Shown piece after piece: positions 35,205 to 44,436 of a stretch of DNA of 49,532 bases (position 1 is its first letter; every line of letters starts with the position of its first letter). Both the position numbers and the translations under genes were made by a program. The notes under the pieces were generated by a model that had not been told where the DNA came from, made no database searches, and was given only the letters and a program-made list of their open reading frames with translations. This stretch comes from Bacteroidaceae bacterium (GTDB taxonomy: Bacteria; Bacteroidota; Bacteroidia; Bacteroidales; Bacteroidaceae): positions 1 through 49,532 of the forward strand of contig JAFVTT010000016.1 in assembly GCA_017503065.1 (NCBI GenBank), in the 5' to 3' direction.

Positions 35205-36113
35205 CTACAAAATTATATTGTAATTGCGGAATAGGTATTCTTTTATTTTCTCTTTGTCATTCCCGCAGGCTTGCTTTATCTCATAAATCTTTGCATCAAC
35301 AAGAGTGCGATACCACCAACCTTGCAAGAAGTCCCATAGGAAACCTTCTTTTCCATCAAGGAACCCAAACTTTATGAAATAACGATAACAGAAATAACCA
35401 AATGAACGCCAAAACAGAGGCATTTTTGCGTATTTCTGTTTCTGAGCACGTTTTGCTTGTATTTCTTCACAATACTCTGCTGTATAGGATTCTGTTGTAT
35501 AATCAATTAATCCATACTCAGCATCAAGTAGCAAAGCCGCTTCACGAGAAGAATAATTGTTATGCTTATCAACAAAGTATTTTAACGAATTACGGTTGTC
35601 ATCAACAAACTTATGTTCAAAAGTCACAGTATCGCCATCCAACACCTGAAGATGCTCATCCATTAACCGCTGCTCATAACGTACTTTTCCGTAACGGAAT
35701 AGTCGAATCATTTTCACTCCATTAACAATACCATGCTTAAGTATACGTCCCATAAAAGCTCGCCCCAGAGAAAACACTATTGCCGAAACATTCGATGACA
35801 ATGTAGGCAATTTCTCCTCCATTTCAATTTTTAGGTCAGTCGTAAGATACTCATCAGCATCGAGTCTTAGTACCCATTCCGTATCTATCTGCACATTATC
35901 CAATGCCCAATTGAACTGTTCGGCTTGATTCCCCGGATACTTATGAACCACAACCTCTACATTAGGAAATTCTTTGCAAACTTCCACCGTCTTATCTGTT
36001 GAGGGAGAATCAATTACGTATACCTTCTTGGCAAATGTACATATATTCTCCAGACAGCGGCGTATATGCAATTCCTCATTATAAGTGAGTATGATTACAG
36101 AAATGTCTAACAT
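35205..36113 (-). CDS. Glycosyltransferase family 2 (WaaE/KdtX-like)
   Basis: 302 residues. MLDISVIILTYNEELHIRRC start, IDSPSTDKT, and metal site WVLRLDADEYL give a GT2 of the type near LPS core beta-1,4-glucosyltransferases WaaE/KdtX. The C-terminal half contains FGYFCYRYFIKFGFLDGKEG, a hydrophobic segment often seen in this subfamily. The start overlaps the end of the deacetylase gene at 36107-36880 by 7 nt. Role: one sugar addition to the repeat unit. Confidence 0.88.
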   Translation of the reverse strand: MLDISVIILTYNEELHIRRCLENICTFAKKVYVIDSPSTDKTVEVCKEFPNVEVVVHKYPGNQAEQFNWALDNVQIDTEWVLRLDADEYLTTDLKIEMEEKLPTLSSNVSAIVFSLGRAFMGRILKHGIVNGVKMIRLFRYGKVRYEQRLMDEHLQVLDGDTVTFEHKFVDDNRNSLKYFVDKHNNYSSREAALLLDAEYGLIDYTTESYTAEYCEEIQAKRAQKQKYAKMPLFWRSFGYFCYRYFIKFGFLDGKEGFLWDFLQGWWYRTLVDAKIYEIKQACGNDKEKIKEYLFRNYNIIL

Positions 36114-36880
36114 ATATCATTCCAAGTTATAATGTTATGTTTTGATTGTTTTAGTTTTGCAGCAAAATCATTGATATCATTAAATTCATTAATTCTCCAA
36201 TCCTCAACAGTTCCAGGATGCACCCCTACCTCAATAGATTTCTCATCCTCTATCAGATTCAGTTGATTTAACAAGCTATCCGCCCAATTCGTATCGAAGC
36301 TATTCGCTGCCATATAGAAATAATCCGTAGATTTGTACTTATGAGATATGTACGTTCTAAACAGACTATTTAAGAAACCAATAAGACCTCTATTTCCATC
36401 CTTTAAGAAGATATTCTGAACACCTCTAACACGTTTTATTCCACATTTTCTTGCCGCCTTTTTTACAGCTAAAAGAAATGAAGGGAATTTATGTATATGT
36501 CCGTGAGAATCTATATGAGATACCTTAACTCCTGCATTTGTAAGAATTTCTATCTGAGCAATAGTTTCGTCAATTATCTCACGTTGGTTCAGTCGAAAGG
36601 TCATAGCCTTTTTACGTATACCATTAGAATCCGCAAATACACCATTCTCATCCAACAAACTTTTACACTCTGTTATGGGAGTTAATCCATCGACATATGT
36701 CAAATGTACTCCCCAACTAAATTCTGGATGTTTCTTCGCATATTCAATAGCCTTTTGCGTTGCCTCGCAATTCACCATTATTGTTGCTGATGTAAGAGCT
36801 CCGCGCTCAAAACATTCGATTGTCGCTTGGGTTGTCTCTTCATTGAAACCAAAGTCGTCGGCGTGCAGTATTATTCTCAT
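36107..36880 (-). CDS. ChbG/HpnK (YdjC-like) carbohydrate deacetylase, copy 1
   Basis: 257 residues. MRIILHADDFGFNEETTQAT carries the Asp-Asp pair for metal binding. HIDSHGHIHKFPSFLLAVKK holds the histidines. The late EVGVHPGT is the third conserved block. The family removes N-acetyl groups from GlcNAc-containing sugars such as chitooligosaccharides and hopanoid-linked GlcNAc. Coupled to the following glycosyltransferase by a 7-nt overlap, which suggests that the deacetylated sugar is handled together with that transfer. A second, more distant copy lies at 42721-43479. Confidence 0.87.
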   Translation of the reverse strand: MRIILHADDFGFNEETTQATIECFERGALTSATIMVNCEATQKAIEYAKKHPEFSWGVHLTYVDGLTPITECKSLLDENGVFADSNGIRKKAMTFRLNQREIIDETIAQIEILTNAGVKVSHIDSHGHIHKFPSFLLAVKKAARKCGIKRVRGVQNIFLKDGNRGLIGFLNSLFRTYISHKYKSTDYFYMAANSFDTNWADSLLNQLNLIEDEKSIEVGVHPGTVEDWRINEFNDINDFAAKLKQSKHNIITWNDIC

Positions 36881-36881
36881 A

Positions 36882-37862
36882 TTATTTTTTTATTTTTCCA
36901 AGTGACCATGGAGCAAGTTTTAATATAATATCATTGATGGGTTTGCATAATATCAAAAATACAATGTATGCAACAATGAATACTGGTATTTGAACAGCCG
37001 CACTGCAGCTTTTTATGTATCCTCCAATTGTGAACAGGTATATCATTTGTAGAGTCGGATGGATTACCAAAAATCCCATGCTGTTCTTTCCTATGTATTC
37101 TAAGGATTTAACGTTGTCAGGAATAAATGTTGCAAGCATCATTAATGAGTATGAACCAGACAAGAACAACGGAATAGAGTGTAACGGGTTTAGAAAATAT
37201 CCTGGCCTGAATGAATATTCATTTTGACCATTTCCGCTGTATAACAGCAATCCCCATACAGTGAATAAGATAATGCAGACTATTATTCTTTTGCTTTTAT
37301 GTAAATCAAAAAGGCATTTGGAGAAACTGCCGATAATTATAAGTGCAAGAGCTCCTGCTATTCTTATCAATGGGTATATCCATCTGTTGTTGCAATCTCC
37401 AATTCCATATATAATAAGTAGCATTACTACGCATGTAGCTACCATTATTGATTTATTTTTCAGTTTGTCTAAAAGTCCATACATGCAATCGGCGAAGAAA
37501 AGTGTACAAAGAAACCATACAGGGCCGTTGCCATTGATAAAAAGGGCAAACATCTCGTCTTGTATCTCATCAATACCAAGTTTGCCTGTCACAAATAATG
37601 TCCCAAGTTTTAGGATTGAGTTTATTATTGAGAATACAATATAGGGGACCATAATACCCAAAAATCTTTTTTTGACAAATCCTTTCCCTATTGGGAAATA
37701 GGCATGTACCAATCCTACTGCAAGGAAAAAGATTGGTACATGACAGGATTCCGGAATCCCGTGTAAATCTATTGCAGGGAACAAATATGTTGTATGTGCC
37801 AGTATAATTAGCAACATACCAACAGCCTTAGTGTAGTCTAAAAAGAATATACGGTTTTTCAT
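36882..37862 (-). CDS. Acyltransferase family 3 membrane protein
   Basis: 326 residues, about ten membrane segments. N-terminal block RIFFLDYTKAVGMLLIILAHT contains the conserved Asp/Arg-His pattern of OafA/WecH/NodX-type O-acyltransferases. Further helices are GIMVPYIVFSIINSILKLG and PGYFLNPLHSIPLFLSGSYS. Probably adds acetyl or another short acyl group to a sugar hydroxyl of the glycan. It follows the ligase-GNAT fusion by 9 nt and precedes the deacetylase by 1 nt, so all are co-transcribed. Confidence 0.85.
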   Translation of the reverse strand: MKNRIFFLDYTKAVGMLLIILAHTTYLFPAIDLHGIPESCHVPIFFLAVGLVHAYFPIGKGFVKKRFLGIMVPYIVFSIINSILKLGTLFVTGKLGIDEIQDEMFALFINGNGPVWFLCTLFFADCMYGLLDKLKNKSIMVATCVVMLLIIYGIGDCNNRWIYPLIRIAGALALIIIGSFSKCLFDLHKSKRIIVCIILFTVWGLLLYSGNGQNEYSFRPGYFLNPLHSIPLFLSGSYSLMMLATFIPDNVKSLEYIGKNSMGFLVIHPTLQMIYLFTIGGYIKSCSAAVQIPVFIVAYIVFLILCKPINDIILKLAPWSLGKIKK

Positions 37863-37871
37863 AACTTTATA

Positions 37872-40448
37872 TCAATTGACAAGAGTGTCGTTACATGCCA
37901 GCCTCAAACGCCAATTTTTGCCGTCCTTCATCGCTTCTTTTACATCGGCATCCTTTATCGATCTCAAGCGGACACACATATTTGCATTGTCCATCGGAAA
38001 TGCTCCAACTTTCTTGAACTTTCCGGCAGTTTCTTTGTCATCTGTTGCCACTTGAACACCATCGACATTAGACGGCATTGCTTTGATTGCGAGCAGTTGT
38101 ATGTCGCTTTCAGATATTGGGCATCCTTTTTTTATTCCCCATTCCATGACACTGCCAAGGAGTACATCCTTGAAACCTCTTGAACTTGCAGTTTCGTAGA
38201 ACTGAATTTTATGAACAAAGAATCCTACGATTTCTTCTTTATCCTTGACAACATACAGAGTCTTGGATTTTCTGTGGTCAGGGTTGAAATCGTATTTCAT
38301 GTTCCAATCGAACCAAGCCTTGTCGTGCTGCTCACGGAACCTGTGCGGGTCATCTGCTACAATATCTTCAACTGCCTTTGGACATTCTGTGCACTTCTCT
38401 ATAGTAAGTGTACGGGCATATTTGGAGATTTTGCTGAATGCATATTTCCTCTGAAGTTTCAATGCTGTATCTACCAATGCACTTAAAGCCTTGGTTATTA
38501 TGCCATTGGAGTGCAGTACGTATTGAACTGCGCACCTGCTCTTCAACAAGAATATAAAGCGCGGGAATTCAAATGAATTGTAACGCAGTGCCTTGAATAT
38601 GGGCAGAGACATTTGAGAATTACCTCCGGTAATGGTGTTTCTCCACGGTTTGAGTTTGGTCAATGCAATCAGCAGATTTCCGCCTACACCCTTGGAACGA
38701 TAATCGGGATGCGAGAATACCGTCGATGCATGGTTACAGATGATTTCCTCACCGTCAATAACCGCACGCGAAGAGTAGCACATCTGGGTTCCTACTACCT
38801 TGTTGTTCGATATTGCCAAAATCTGGCAAACTTCTTCGGGGTCATAACCTGTAGGTTTGTCAAGTATAGCAACCCTTTGGTTCTCGTCAAGTGAGGCCAT
38901 TATATTGTCCGAATCATCATATCCAAGGTCAGTGTTCTCTTTTAGCTCCTCAAATGTCCTGAAATACAGACCGTTGGCAGGCCTAATTTTTATTTTGTCC
39001 TTGCCTTGCATCATCACGCGCTGTTTCTTCCCGCTTGATGTCATTGGAATGGCATTAATATAATCATATGCAGAAGGGCGCTTGTATGGCTCAAGTTTCT
39101 TGGCAAGCAATTCTGCAATCTCTTCAAATGTCAGGGTTGTCGAGTCCTTCAGAATATAGCATTTGACCAGTTCGCCCATAATACCGTCGGGGTCTTTCAT
39201 TGGAACGCAAACGCAGTCTCCGACGCCCAATGCGCATATAGCATCCTCTACCTCCATGGGGGATACCTTTTTGCCTCCGACATTGATGAGTTCCTTTTCC
39301 CTGCCCATGAGATAAAGATACCCTTCATTGTCTATATATCCGTTATCTCCTGTCCTGAAATATCCGTTGAAGAAAGCCTTTTCGGTATCTTTCTCTTCAA
39401 GGTAATGTCTCATGACCATATTGCCTTTGACACAGAGTTCGCCGCTAACGCCTACGGGTTGCTCTACACCCTCACTATTGAATATCTTGACATCAACCTT
39501 GTCTGTAACTGGCTTTCCGATACTCTTTATGTGCTCTGTGTCATGGAACTCAATGAAAACGCTTCTGCTGGCCTCTGTTAAGCCATAGTGCATGCAGATA
39601 CGTGTATTGGGGAACATCTGAAGCATCTCTTCCTTTGTCTCCAGAGGCATTGCCGCACTTCCTATCTCAATGAATTTTATCTGGTCGGCAAATTTTGACA
39701 ATCGGGTACCGCTGATTTTCCTTATATATGCCCATGCTGCAGGAACTACGCCAAAGCCTGTCGCTTTATATTTTTCAATAGTATTGACGAACAGGCGTAC
39801 ATTGGCAAAGTTGCCCAAAAGAATTATAGTTGACCCCTTGATAAGGTTGCATCTTATGCGTCCCATACCAAAAGAGTGGCAAACAGGAAGCCCAAGCACC
39901 TCAACATCGTCGGTATCATTCTTTATGAATTCGTTTATATTGCATGCCGATGCATAAATGTTTGCATAACTCAAACAGACACCTTTTGGGTCACCGGTGG
40001 TTCCAGTTGTGAATAGAATCTCGGCAATATCGTCCTCTGTAACATTGTCAATGACGATTTCAGTGCATTCTGCATTCTCAAGGTCTAATTGGTCGAATGA
40101 CATGTAAGGATATTGCCTTGATTCATAGCCGAAACAATATTTTGGTTCTGTCATCTTTTCTATGTATTCCAAACGCTTGTCATTCTGTTCTGCATCGACA
40201 AGGACATTGGTGGCCCCTACAGCATGTGCACCCAGATACATATATATGTAACGGATGTCTTTCTTTGCCGACAATACTATCCTGTCGTTGCTCGAAATGC
40301 CGAGCCTCTCCAATACATGGGCTGCCTTCATTACGTTCTCCCAGAGCTGGGCATAGGACACCTGCATTTCGCCCTCAATAATTGCTATCTTACCTGCTGT
40401 ATTTTGGGCATTTGCCTTAACGGCCATTAACAGCGGACTATGTTTCAT
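37872..40448 (-). CDS. Fusion of AMP-forming acyl/aminoacyl ligase and GNAT acyltransferase
   Basis: 858 residues from the ATG at 40446-40448; a TTG two codons earlier would overlap the ACP gene. Residues about 5-485 are an ANL-superfamily adenylating domain: P-loop ILFTTGTTGDPKGVCLSYAN (about 146-165), YFRTGDNGYIDNEGYLYLMG, the hinge REKELINVGGKKVSPMEVED and the catalytic-Lys region SSGKKQRVMM. Residues about 510-855 form a GNAT-like domain with the acyl-CoA/pantetheine loop HPDYRSKGVGGNLL. It should activate an acid as the adenylate, load it onto the ACP encoded 2 nt upstream, and transfer it to an amine. Substrate unknown; fatty, short-chain or amino acids are all possible. Confidence 0.85.
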   Translation of the reverse strand: MKHSPLLMAVKANAQNTAGKIAIIEGEMQVSYAQLWENVMKAAHVLERLGISSNDRIVLSAKKDIRYIYMYLGAHAVGATNVLVDAEQNDKRLEYIEKMTEPKYCFGYESRQYPYMSFDQLDLENAECTEIVIDNVTEDDIAEILFTTGTTGDPKGVCLSYANIYASACNINEFIKNDTDDVEVLGLPVCHSFGMGRIRCNLIKGSTIILLGNFANVRLFVNTIEKYKATGFGVVPAAWAYIRKISGTRLSKFADQIKFIEIGSAAMPLETKEEMLQMFPNTRICMHYGLTEASRSVFIEFHDTEHIKSIGKPVTDKVDVKIFNSEGVEQPVGVSGELCVKGNMVMRHYLEEKDTEKAFFNGYFRTGDNGYIDNEGYLYLMGREKELINVGGKKVSPMEVEDAICALGVGDCVCVPMKDPDGIMGELVKCYILKDSTTLTFEEIAELLAKKLEPYKRPSAYDYINAIPMTSSGKKQRVMMQGKDKIKIRPANGLYFRTFEELKENTDLGYDDSDNIMASLDENQRVAILDKPTGYDPEEVCQILAISNNKVVGTQMCYSSRAVIDGEEIICNHASTVFSHPDYRSKGVGGNLLIALTKLKPWRNTITGGNSQMSLPIFKALRYNSFEFPRFIFLLKSRCAVQYVLHSNGIITKALSALVDTALKLQRKYAFSKISKYARTLTIEKCTECPKAVEDIVADDPHRFREQHDKAWFDWNMKYDFNPDHRKSKTLYVVKDKEEIVGFFVHKIQFYETASSRGFKDVLLGSVMEWGIKKGCPISESDIQLLAIKAMPSNVDGVQVATDDKETAGKFKKVGAFPMDNANMCVRLRSIKDADVKEAMKDGKNWRLRLACNDTLVN

Positions 40449-40450
40449 CG

Positions 40451-40681
40451 TCAATCGGCTAATTTAATTACTTCTTCTACAATAGCACGCACATTTACCA
40501 AATCGAACATATCTTCGTCGGGAATATCAATATCGTATTCGTCCTCCAATGCTGCAAATAGCATAACATTATGAAGGGAATCCCAAGTCTCAATCTCTTC
40601 CATGTCGGCATCAATGTCTAACTTATCTACAGGAACCTCTAATACATCTGCTATGAATTTTATGATTTCTTGTTCGTTCAT
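40451..40681 (-). CDS. Acyl carrier protein (stand-alone)
   Basis: 76 residues, typical four-helix ACP length and strongly acidic. The phosphopantetheine site is Ser35 in the motif IETWDSLHNVMLF. It differs from housekeeping AcpP, whose motif is DSLDTVE. It directly precedes the ligase-GNAT gene with a 2-nt gap, so it is likely the carrier for that adenylating domain. Such ACPs occur in clusters for D-alanylation or N-acylation of sugars and in small peptide-synthetase systems. Confidence 0.9.
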   Translation of the reverse strand: MNEQEIIKFIADVLEVPVDKLDIDADMEEIETWDSLHNVMLFAALEDEYDIDIPDEDMFDLVNVRAIVEEVIKLAD

Positions 40682-40702
40682 GATGTAGTATTAATATTGT
40701 GT

Positions 40703-40850
40703 TAGTCCGCAATAACTCTTTCTTTAATAAACTTTGCCGGATTGCCGACAACGACAAGGTTGGTGAGGAAATGAAAACCTGATGCTATTACATCTTCATT
40801 ATCGTACACAAATATTTGGGAAACATCATTGTCGTTGTGCTTGGTGTGAT
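40703..40850 (-). pseudogene. C-terminal remnant of a hexapeptide-repeat acetyltransferase
   Basis: No start codon or full gene, but a minus-strand frame ending at 40703 reads VVVGNPAKFIKERVIAD, the characteristic end of left-handed beta-helix acetyltransferases (NeuD/WbbJ type, which end in VxGxPAK). About 48 codons remain, up to the stop of the upstream glycosyltransferase. The operon probably once encoded a sugar O- or N-acetyltransferase here. Confidence 0.7.
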
Positions 40851-41681
40851 TTATTTAAGCTTGCTGTATTTTTTACTGTCGTTTAATAATGTTCTTGCAT
40901 GTTTTATACATGCCATCAAACGTGTGATGTAAAATGGGAAATTATAACGGAACGGGTTACTGAAATATATTTTAGTGAACAACCAAAACTTTTTAAATGT
41001 CAAACTAATGATATATGATTTTTTCATAGTTCTGCGTGTTGCAGAACCCTCTCGCCTTCTCACATAATATATCGCTGAATCATCGGCACATTTCATGCTC
41101 TTTATGTTTTTTGATATTGCGAAACAGAACAGTGAGTCTTCACTTATGTGCATAGATGTGTTGAAACGTGTACTGCCTATGATATCTCTATGAATTACCT
41201 TGAATACAGGTGGTGACAGGTAAATCCGGAACTTTGTAAAGGAGAATTCTTCGTTCTTCAGTCTTGAATGAGCAACTGTTCTTCTAGTTTCAATTCTCTC
41301 GCCAATGTTGTTTATAAATGCATATCCGTTTGATACCCCAACGCATGTTGGACTACTCACAGCAAGCAACTCTTCAAGGTATTCAGAAGAAATAATATCA
41401 TCATCATCGACAAACGTTATGTATTCTCCCTTTGCATTGTCAAGTCCTACATTGCGTGCATTTGATACACCTGGAACATTGGTGTATATAAAGGTGAAAT
41501 TGTGGGAGTCGTACTTGTCTACATATTCTTTTATTTGAGTATAATATGGTTCCTTGGGTCCATTGAGAATTATAATTGTCTCAAAATCTGCAGCAGGCAA
41601 AGTTTGCTTTGTTATTGAGCCGAGACACTCATAAATGTACTCGCCCGGTTGGTATGTGGGGATGATTATTGTTGATTTCAT
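40851..41681 (-). CDS. Glycosyltransferase family 2
   Basis: 276 residues. MKSTIIIPTYQPGEYIYECL, VPGVSNARNVGLDNAKGEYI and the metal site ITFVDDDDIISSEYLEELL identify a GT2 enzyme. The last 70 residues are basic and hydrophobic (FKKFWLFTKIYFSNPFRYNF) and should bind the membrane surface. It starts 8 nt after the GNAT gene stop. It should add a sugar to the undecaprenyl-linked repeat unit. Confidence 0.88.
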   Translation of the reverse strand: MKSTIIIPTYQPGEYIYECLGSITKQTLPAADFETIIILNGPKEPYYTQIKEYVDKYDSHNFTFIYTNVPGVSNARNVGLDNAKGEYITFVDDDDIISSEYLEELLAVSSPTCVGVSNGYAFINNIGERIETRRTVAHSRLKNEEFSFTKFRIYLSPPVFKVIHRDIIGSTRFNTSMHISEDSLFCFAISKNIKSMKCADDSAIYYVRRREGSATRRTMKKSYIISLTFKKFWLFTKIYFSNPFRYNFPFYITRLMACIKHARTLLNDSKKYSKLK

Positions 41682-41689
41682 CTCTGTTT

Positions 41690-42724
41690 TTACATCTGTT
41701 CCATGTCCTGATCCAGTAATGATATATATGGTCTGTTGATTTCGCCGCTATATGTTGTCAGGAATGGAATCCCTTTCCTTGGGTAATTGATTTTGGGTAG
41801 ATATGGTATCTCGAATATTGTGCTTATTCCATCGAGTGTTATTTTCCGTTTCTTGTAATAATCCACTATAATGCCCAACGCGTCTTTCTTGCAGAACAGG
41901 CTATTGTCTTTTGCGAATATATCGAGTATTGTTGCTCCAAAATATGTAGTGCGGACATAGTTTCTGCGTTGTGGCTCGGTAAAGCCTATAATGGCTATTG
42001 TCTCATTCTCTTTTTTTACTTCGATAATGTGGTGTCCTTTTATGGTTGGGTTCTCATTGTATCGCCACTTAAGGTACTCCATGTCTCTCTTTACATAAAA
42101 GTCGTAGTTTATCTCCAGCGTTTCCTGAATAAACTTTATATGTTCTTCTGTAAAGTCTCTTATTTCTGAGAAGACGAACTCTTTTGCTTTCTTGCGCCCA
42201 AAGAGATTATGGTATAGGTTCGGAATTCTGCTGGGTATCCTTATATATCTTTTGAATATCAGCTTGAATGCAATTTCGGCATATATCCCAAAATATTTTG
42301 ACACGGCATAGTAGGGGAATCTGTTCGGGGAAAATGCTTTTGCTCCGCATTTTCTCTTTATGTGCCCGTTTGTATATGAGTACCATGCCGATGAAAAGTT
42401 GGGGGTGGTCTCATGCAGTGTTTTCTGCAGTGTCTTTCCAATGCCTTTGCCTCGTGCTTCGGGTAGGACAATATTGTCTATGCCCCAAGTCAAGGAAATC
42501 TCTTTGCCATTGGCTATGGCCTTGACTTCGTATGCGCATGCTTGTCCAATAATCTCGCCGTCGGAAAGGGCAAGAAGAATTCTGTATCCATGGTTCTTCC
42601 TTAGCCAAGGAAAGCGTTCTTCGCATTTGTGCTTGGCTTTTTCACCGTATGCCTTTTCTATAAATGCGAAATACTGCTTTTCTGTAATTTCATTACCATC
42701 AAAATACTTGTATTCTATACTCAT
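41690..42724 (-). CDS. GNAT family N-acyltransferase
   Basis: 344 residues, about twice the size of a single GNAT domain. The N-terminal part has the acyl-donor loop LPEARGKGIGKTLQKTL (about 87-103) and the motif WYSYTNGHIKRKCGAKAFSP. The second half (TLEINYDFYVKRDMEYLKWR) resembles the second lobe of FemX/two-domain GNATs. Its start overlaps the deacetylase stop by 4 nt (ATGA), so the two products are made together. Deacetylation followed by new N-acylation of the same amino sugar is the simplest reading. The general layout resembles the C-terminal part of the ligase fusion. Confidence 0.82.
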   Translation of the reverse strand: MSIEYKYFDGNEITEKQYFAFIEKAYGEKAKHKCEERFPWLRKNHGYRILLALSDGEIIGQACAYEVKAIANGKEISLTWGIDNIVLPEARGKGIGKTLQKTLHETTPNFSSAWYSYTNGHIKRKCGAKAFSPNRFPYYAVSKYFGIYAEIAFKLIFKRYIRIPSRIPNLYHNLFGRKKAKEFVFSEIRDFTEEHIKFIQETLEINYDFYVKRDMEYLKWRYNENPTIKGHHIIEVKKENETIAIIGFTEPQRRNYVRTTYFGATILDIFAKDNSLFCKKDALGIIVDYYKKRKITLDGISTIFEIPYLPKINYPRKGIPFLTTYSGEINRPYISLLDQDMEQM

Positions 42725-43479
42725 AATTGATTGTAGTTTATAATTTGTGCATTGAACAATTCTTTAAGGTTGGTTTTTTCCATTAGCGGGCCCTCGGTGT
42801 CCTTGGTGTAACCACCTGGGTGTGTCATCAGTTCTATCACTGAATTTTTCTTTATGAAACCGTTCTCTGCGAATTCGACGAATCCTCCGAAGCTGCAGAA
42901 CCAGTCTGTTGTTCTTAATTTGCTGCTCTGTATCTTTGTCAGATACCACCACGCATTGCGCTTACTGCGTTCCAATGAAAAAGGCATATAGTTCCTCATC
43001 CTGCGGATTTTTGTAAACTTGTATTTCTTTTGCAAACGCGGTATAATTCTTAACATATAAGGCCTCGTGTGTACGTGGTGGTGACTGTCAATATGTGAAA
43101 ATTCAATACCATGTGCAAGAACTCTTTCTATTTGTGCCGACAGTTCATCGAAGATAGCATCTTCAACCTCTTTCGAGAATCGGCCATTGTATATTTTGTT
43201 TTCTACATTGAAGGTTGGTTCCTTGTCTGTTTCAATGTATATGCCCTTGTCGAGCAGTATCTGGCTTTTTGTCAATGGTGTACCTTCACTCAAGTTCAGG
43301 TGTATGCCGAACGAGATGTTCTCTTTGTATAGGTCAAACATCCTTTTTGAGTCGGCAATAAACGGCATATTGCCCATTATTGTTGTACTTGACAATAGAC
43401 CTCTGTTTATGTAGTCTTCAATTGCCCTGTTGACTTCCAGAGATATGCCGCAATCATCGGCATTTACTATAATCTTCAT
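42721..43479 (-). CDS. ChbG/HpnK (YdjC-like) carbohydrate deacetylase, copy 2
   Basis: 252 residues. MKIIVNADDCGISLEVNRAI with the Asp pair, IHLNLSEGTPL, HIDSHHHVHTRPYMLRIIPR with metal-binding histidines, and the late ELMTHPGGY. Clearly the same family as the product of 36107-36880 but only distantly similar, so the two may act on different amino sugars. The 4-nt overlap with the downstream GNAT gene suggests a coupled pair. Confidence 0.87.
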   Translation of the reverse strand: MKIIVNADDCGISLEVNRAIEDYINRGLLSSTTIMGNMPFIADSKRMFDLYKENISFGIHLNLSEGTPLTKSQILLDKGIYIETDKEPTFNVENKIYNGRFSKEVEDAIFDELSAQIERVLAHGIEFSHIDSHHHVHTRPYMLRIIPRLQKKYKFTKIRRMRNYMPFSLERSKRNAWWYLTKIQSSKLRTTDWFCSFGGFVEFAENGFIKKNSVIELMTHPGGYTKDTEGPLMEKTNLKELFNAQIINYNQL

Positions 43480-43485
43480 ATATTG

Positions 43486-44427
43486 CTATTTGGTAATTGT
43501 CATTAACTTGTAAACACTGATAATGCAACGAGCTGGCGTAGCAAGGAATGCTGCTCCCTGAAGCTTGTACTTTAACTTGTTGCAGCCAAGCATAGCCTTA
43601 AACAGATGCTTACGCTTCTTTATCTCGCAGGTCCATTGCTTTTTCTTCTCGCGGCTCGATTTGGATATTACGTTTAGCGAGGCATTAATGCAACTTGCAA
43701 TAAGTTTGTTGAAATATTTGTGATATTCTATTGAAACAACATCATTCCTGAATTTGTATAACGATTCTGCAACAATCAAAAGGTCAAACCCTCTCTTGGG
43801 GTTAACTGTTGAGGTAATAGAGTTCTCACGTTGTAGGTAATAATAGACACTATGTTGATGAACTTTCAAGGATTTGCACAAATATAGCATTCGTGGTGTA
43901 AACTCTGTATCTTCATGGTATATTCCTTCTTTAAAATTCAGGTCATTTGATTTAAGGAATTCAAGTCTCATTATATAAAAAGGTGCGGGACGCAGAAAAC
44001 CTCTTTTTATTATGCTCTCTCCTTGTGCTATTTCTTTGGGAATGCATACTATTGTATGGGACGAATATGAAAGGCAATGCCCGATATGAATGACATCGGT
44101 GCCGTCCATCTGTGCTATCAATGCAGCCAGGCAGTTTTTCTCAATCCAATCATCGGAATCTATAAACCATACATACTCACCTTTTGCAACTTTTAATCCA
44201 GCGTTGCGTGCTACACTCAGTCCTCCATTGGGTTGTGATATAATGCACATGTTAACGACCTTAGAAGCTATATCTTCAGCAATTTGCAACGATTTATCTG
44301 GACTACCATCGTTTACCACAATGATCTCGTAGTCGGTGTGTGGTATATCCTGTTCAAGGCAACTTACAAGACATTTTTCGATGTACTGTTCGACTTTGTA
44401 AACAGGAATTATTATTGATAGTTTCAT
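43486..44427 (-). CDS. Glycosyltransferase family 2
   Basis: 313 residues. MKLSIIIPVYKVEQYIEKCL, IIVVNDGSPDKSLQIAEDIA, LSVARNAGLKVAKGEYVWFI and metal site DSDDWIEKN are canonical GT2 motifs for capsule and O-antigen transferases (EpsJ/WcaA-like). C-terminus is basic. It lies 6 nt before the deacetylase gene start, within the continuous operon. Confidence 0.9.
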   Translation of the reverse strand: MKLSIIIPVYKVEQYIEKCLVSCLEQDIPHTDYEIIVVNDGSPDKSLQIAEDIASKVVNMCIISQPNGGLSVARNAGLKVAKGEYVWFIDSDDWIEKNCLAALIAQMDGTDVIHIGHCLSYSSHTIVCIPKEIAQGESIIKRGFLRPAPFYIMRLEFLKSNDLNFKEGIYHEDTEFTPRMLYLCKSLKVHQHSVYYYLQRENSITSTVNPKRGFDLLIVAESLYKFRNDVVSIEYHKYFNKLIASCINASLNVISKSSREKKKQWTCEIKKRKHLFKAMLGCNKLKYKLQGAAFLATPARCIISVYKLMTITK

Positions 44428-44436
44428 ATATGCAGT

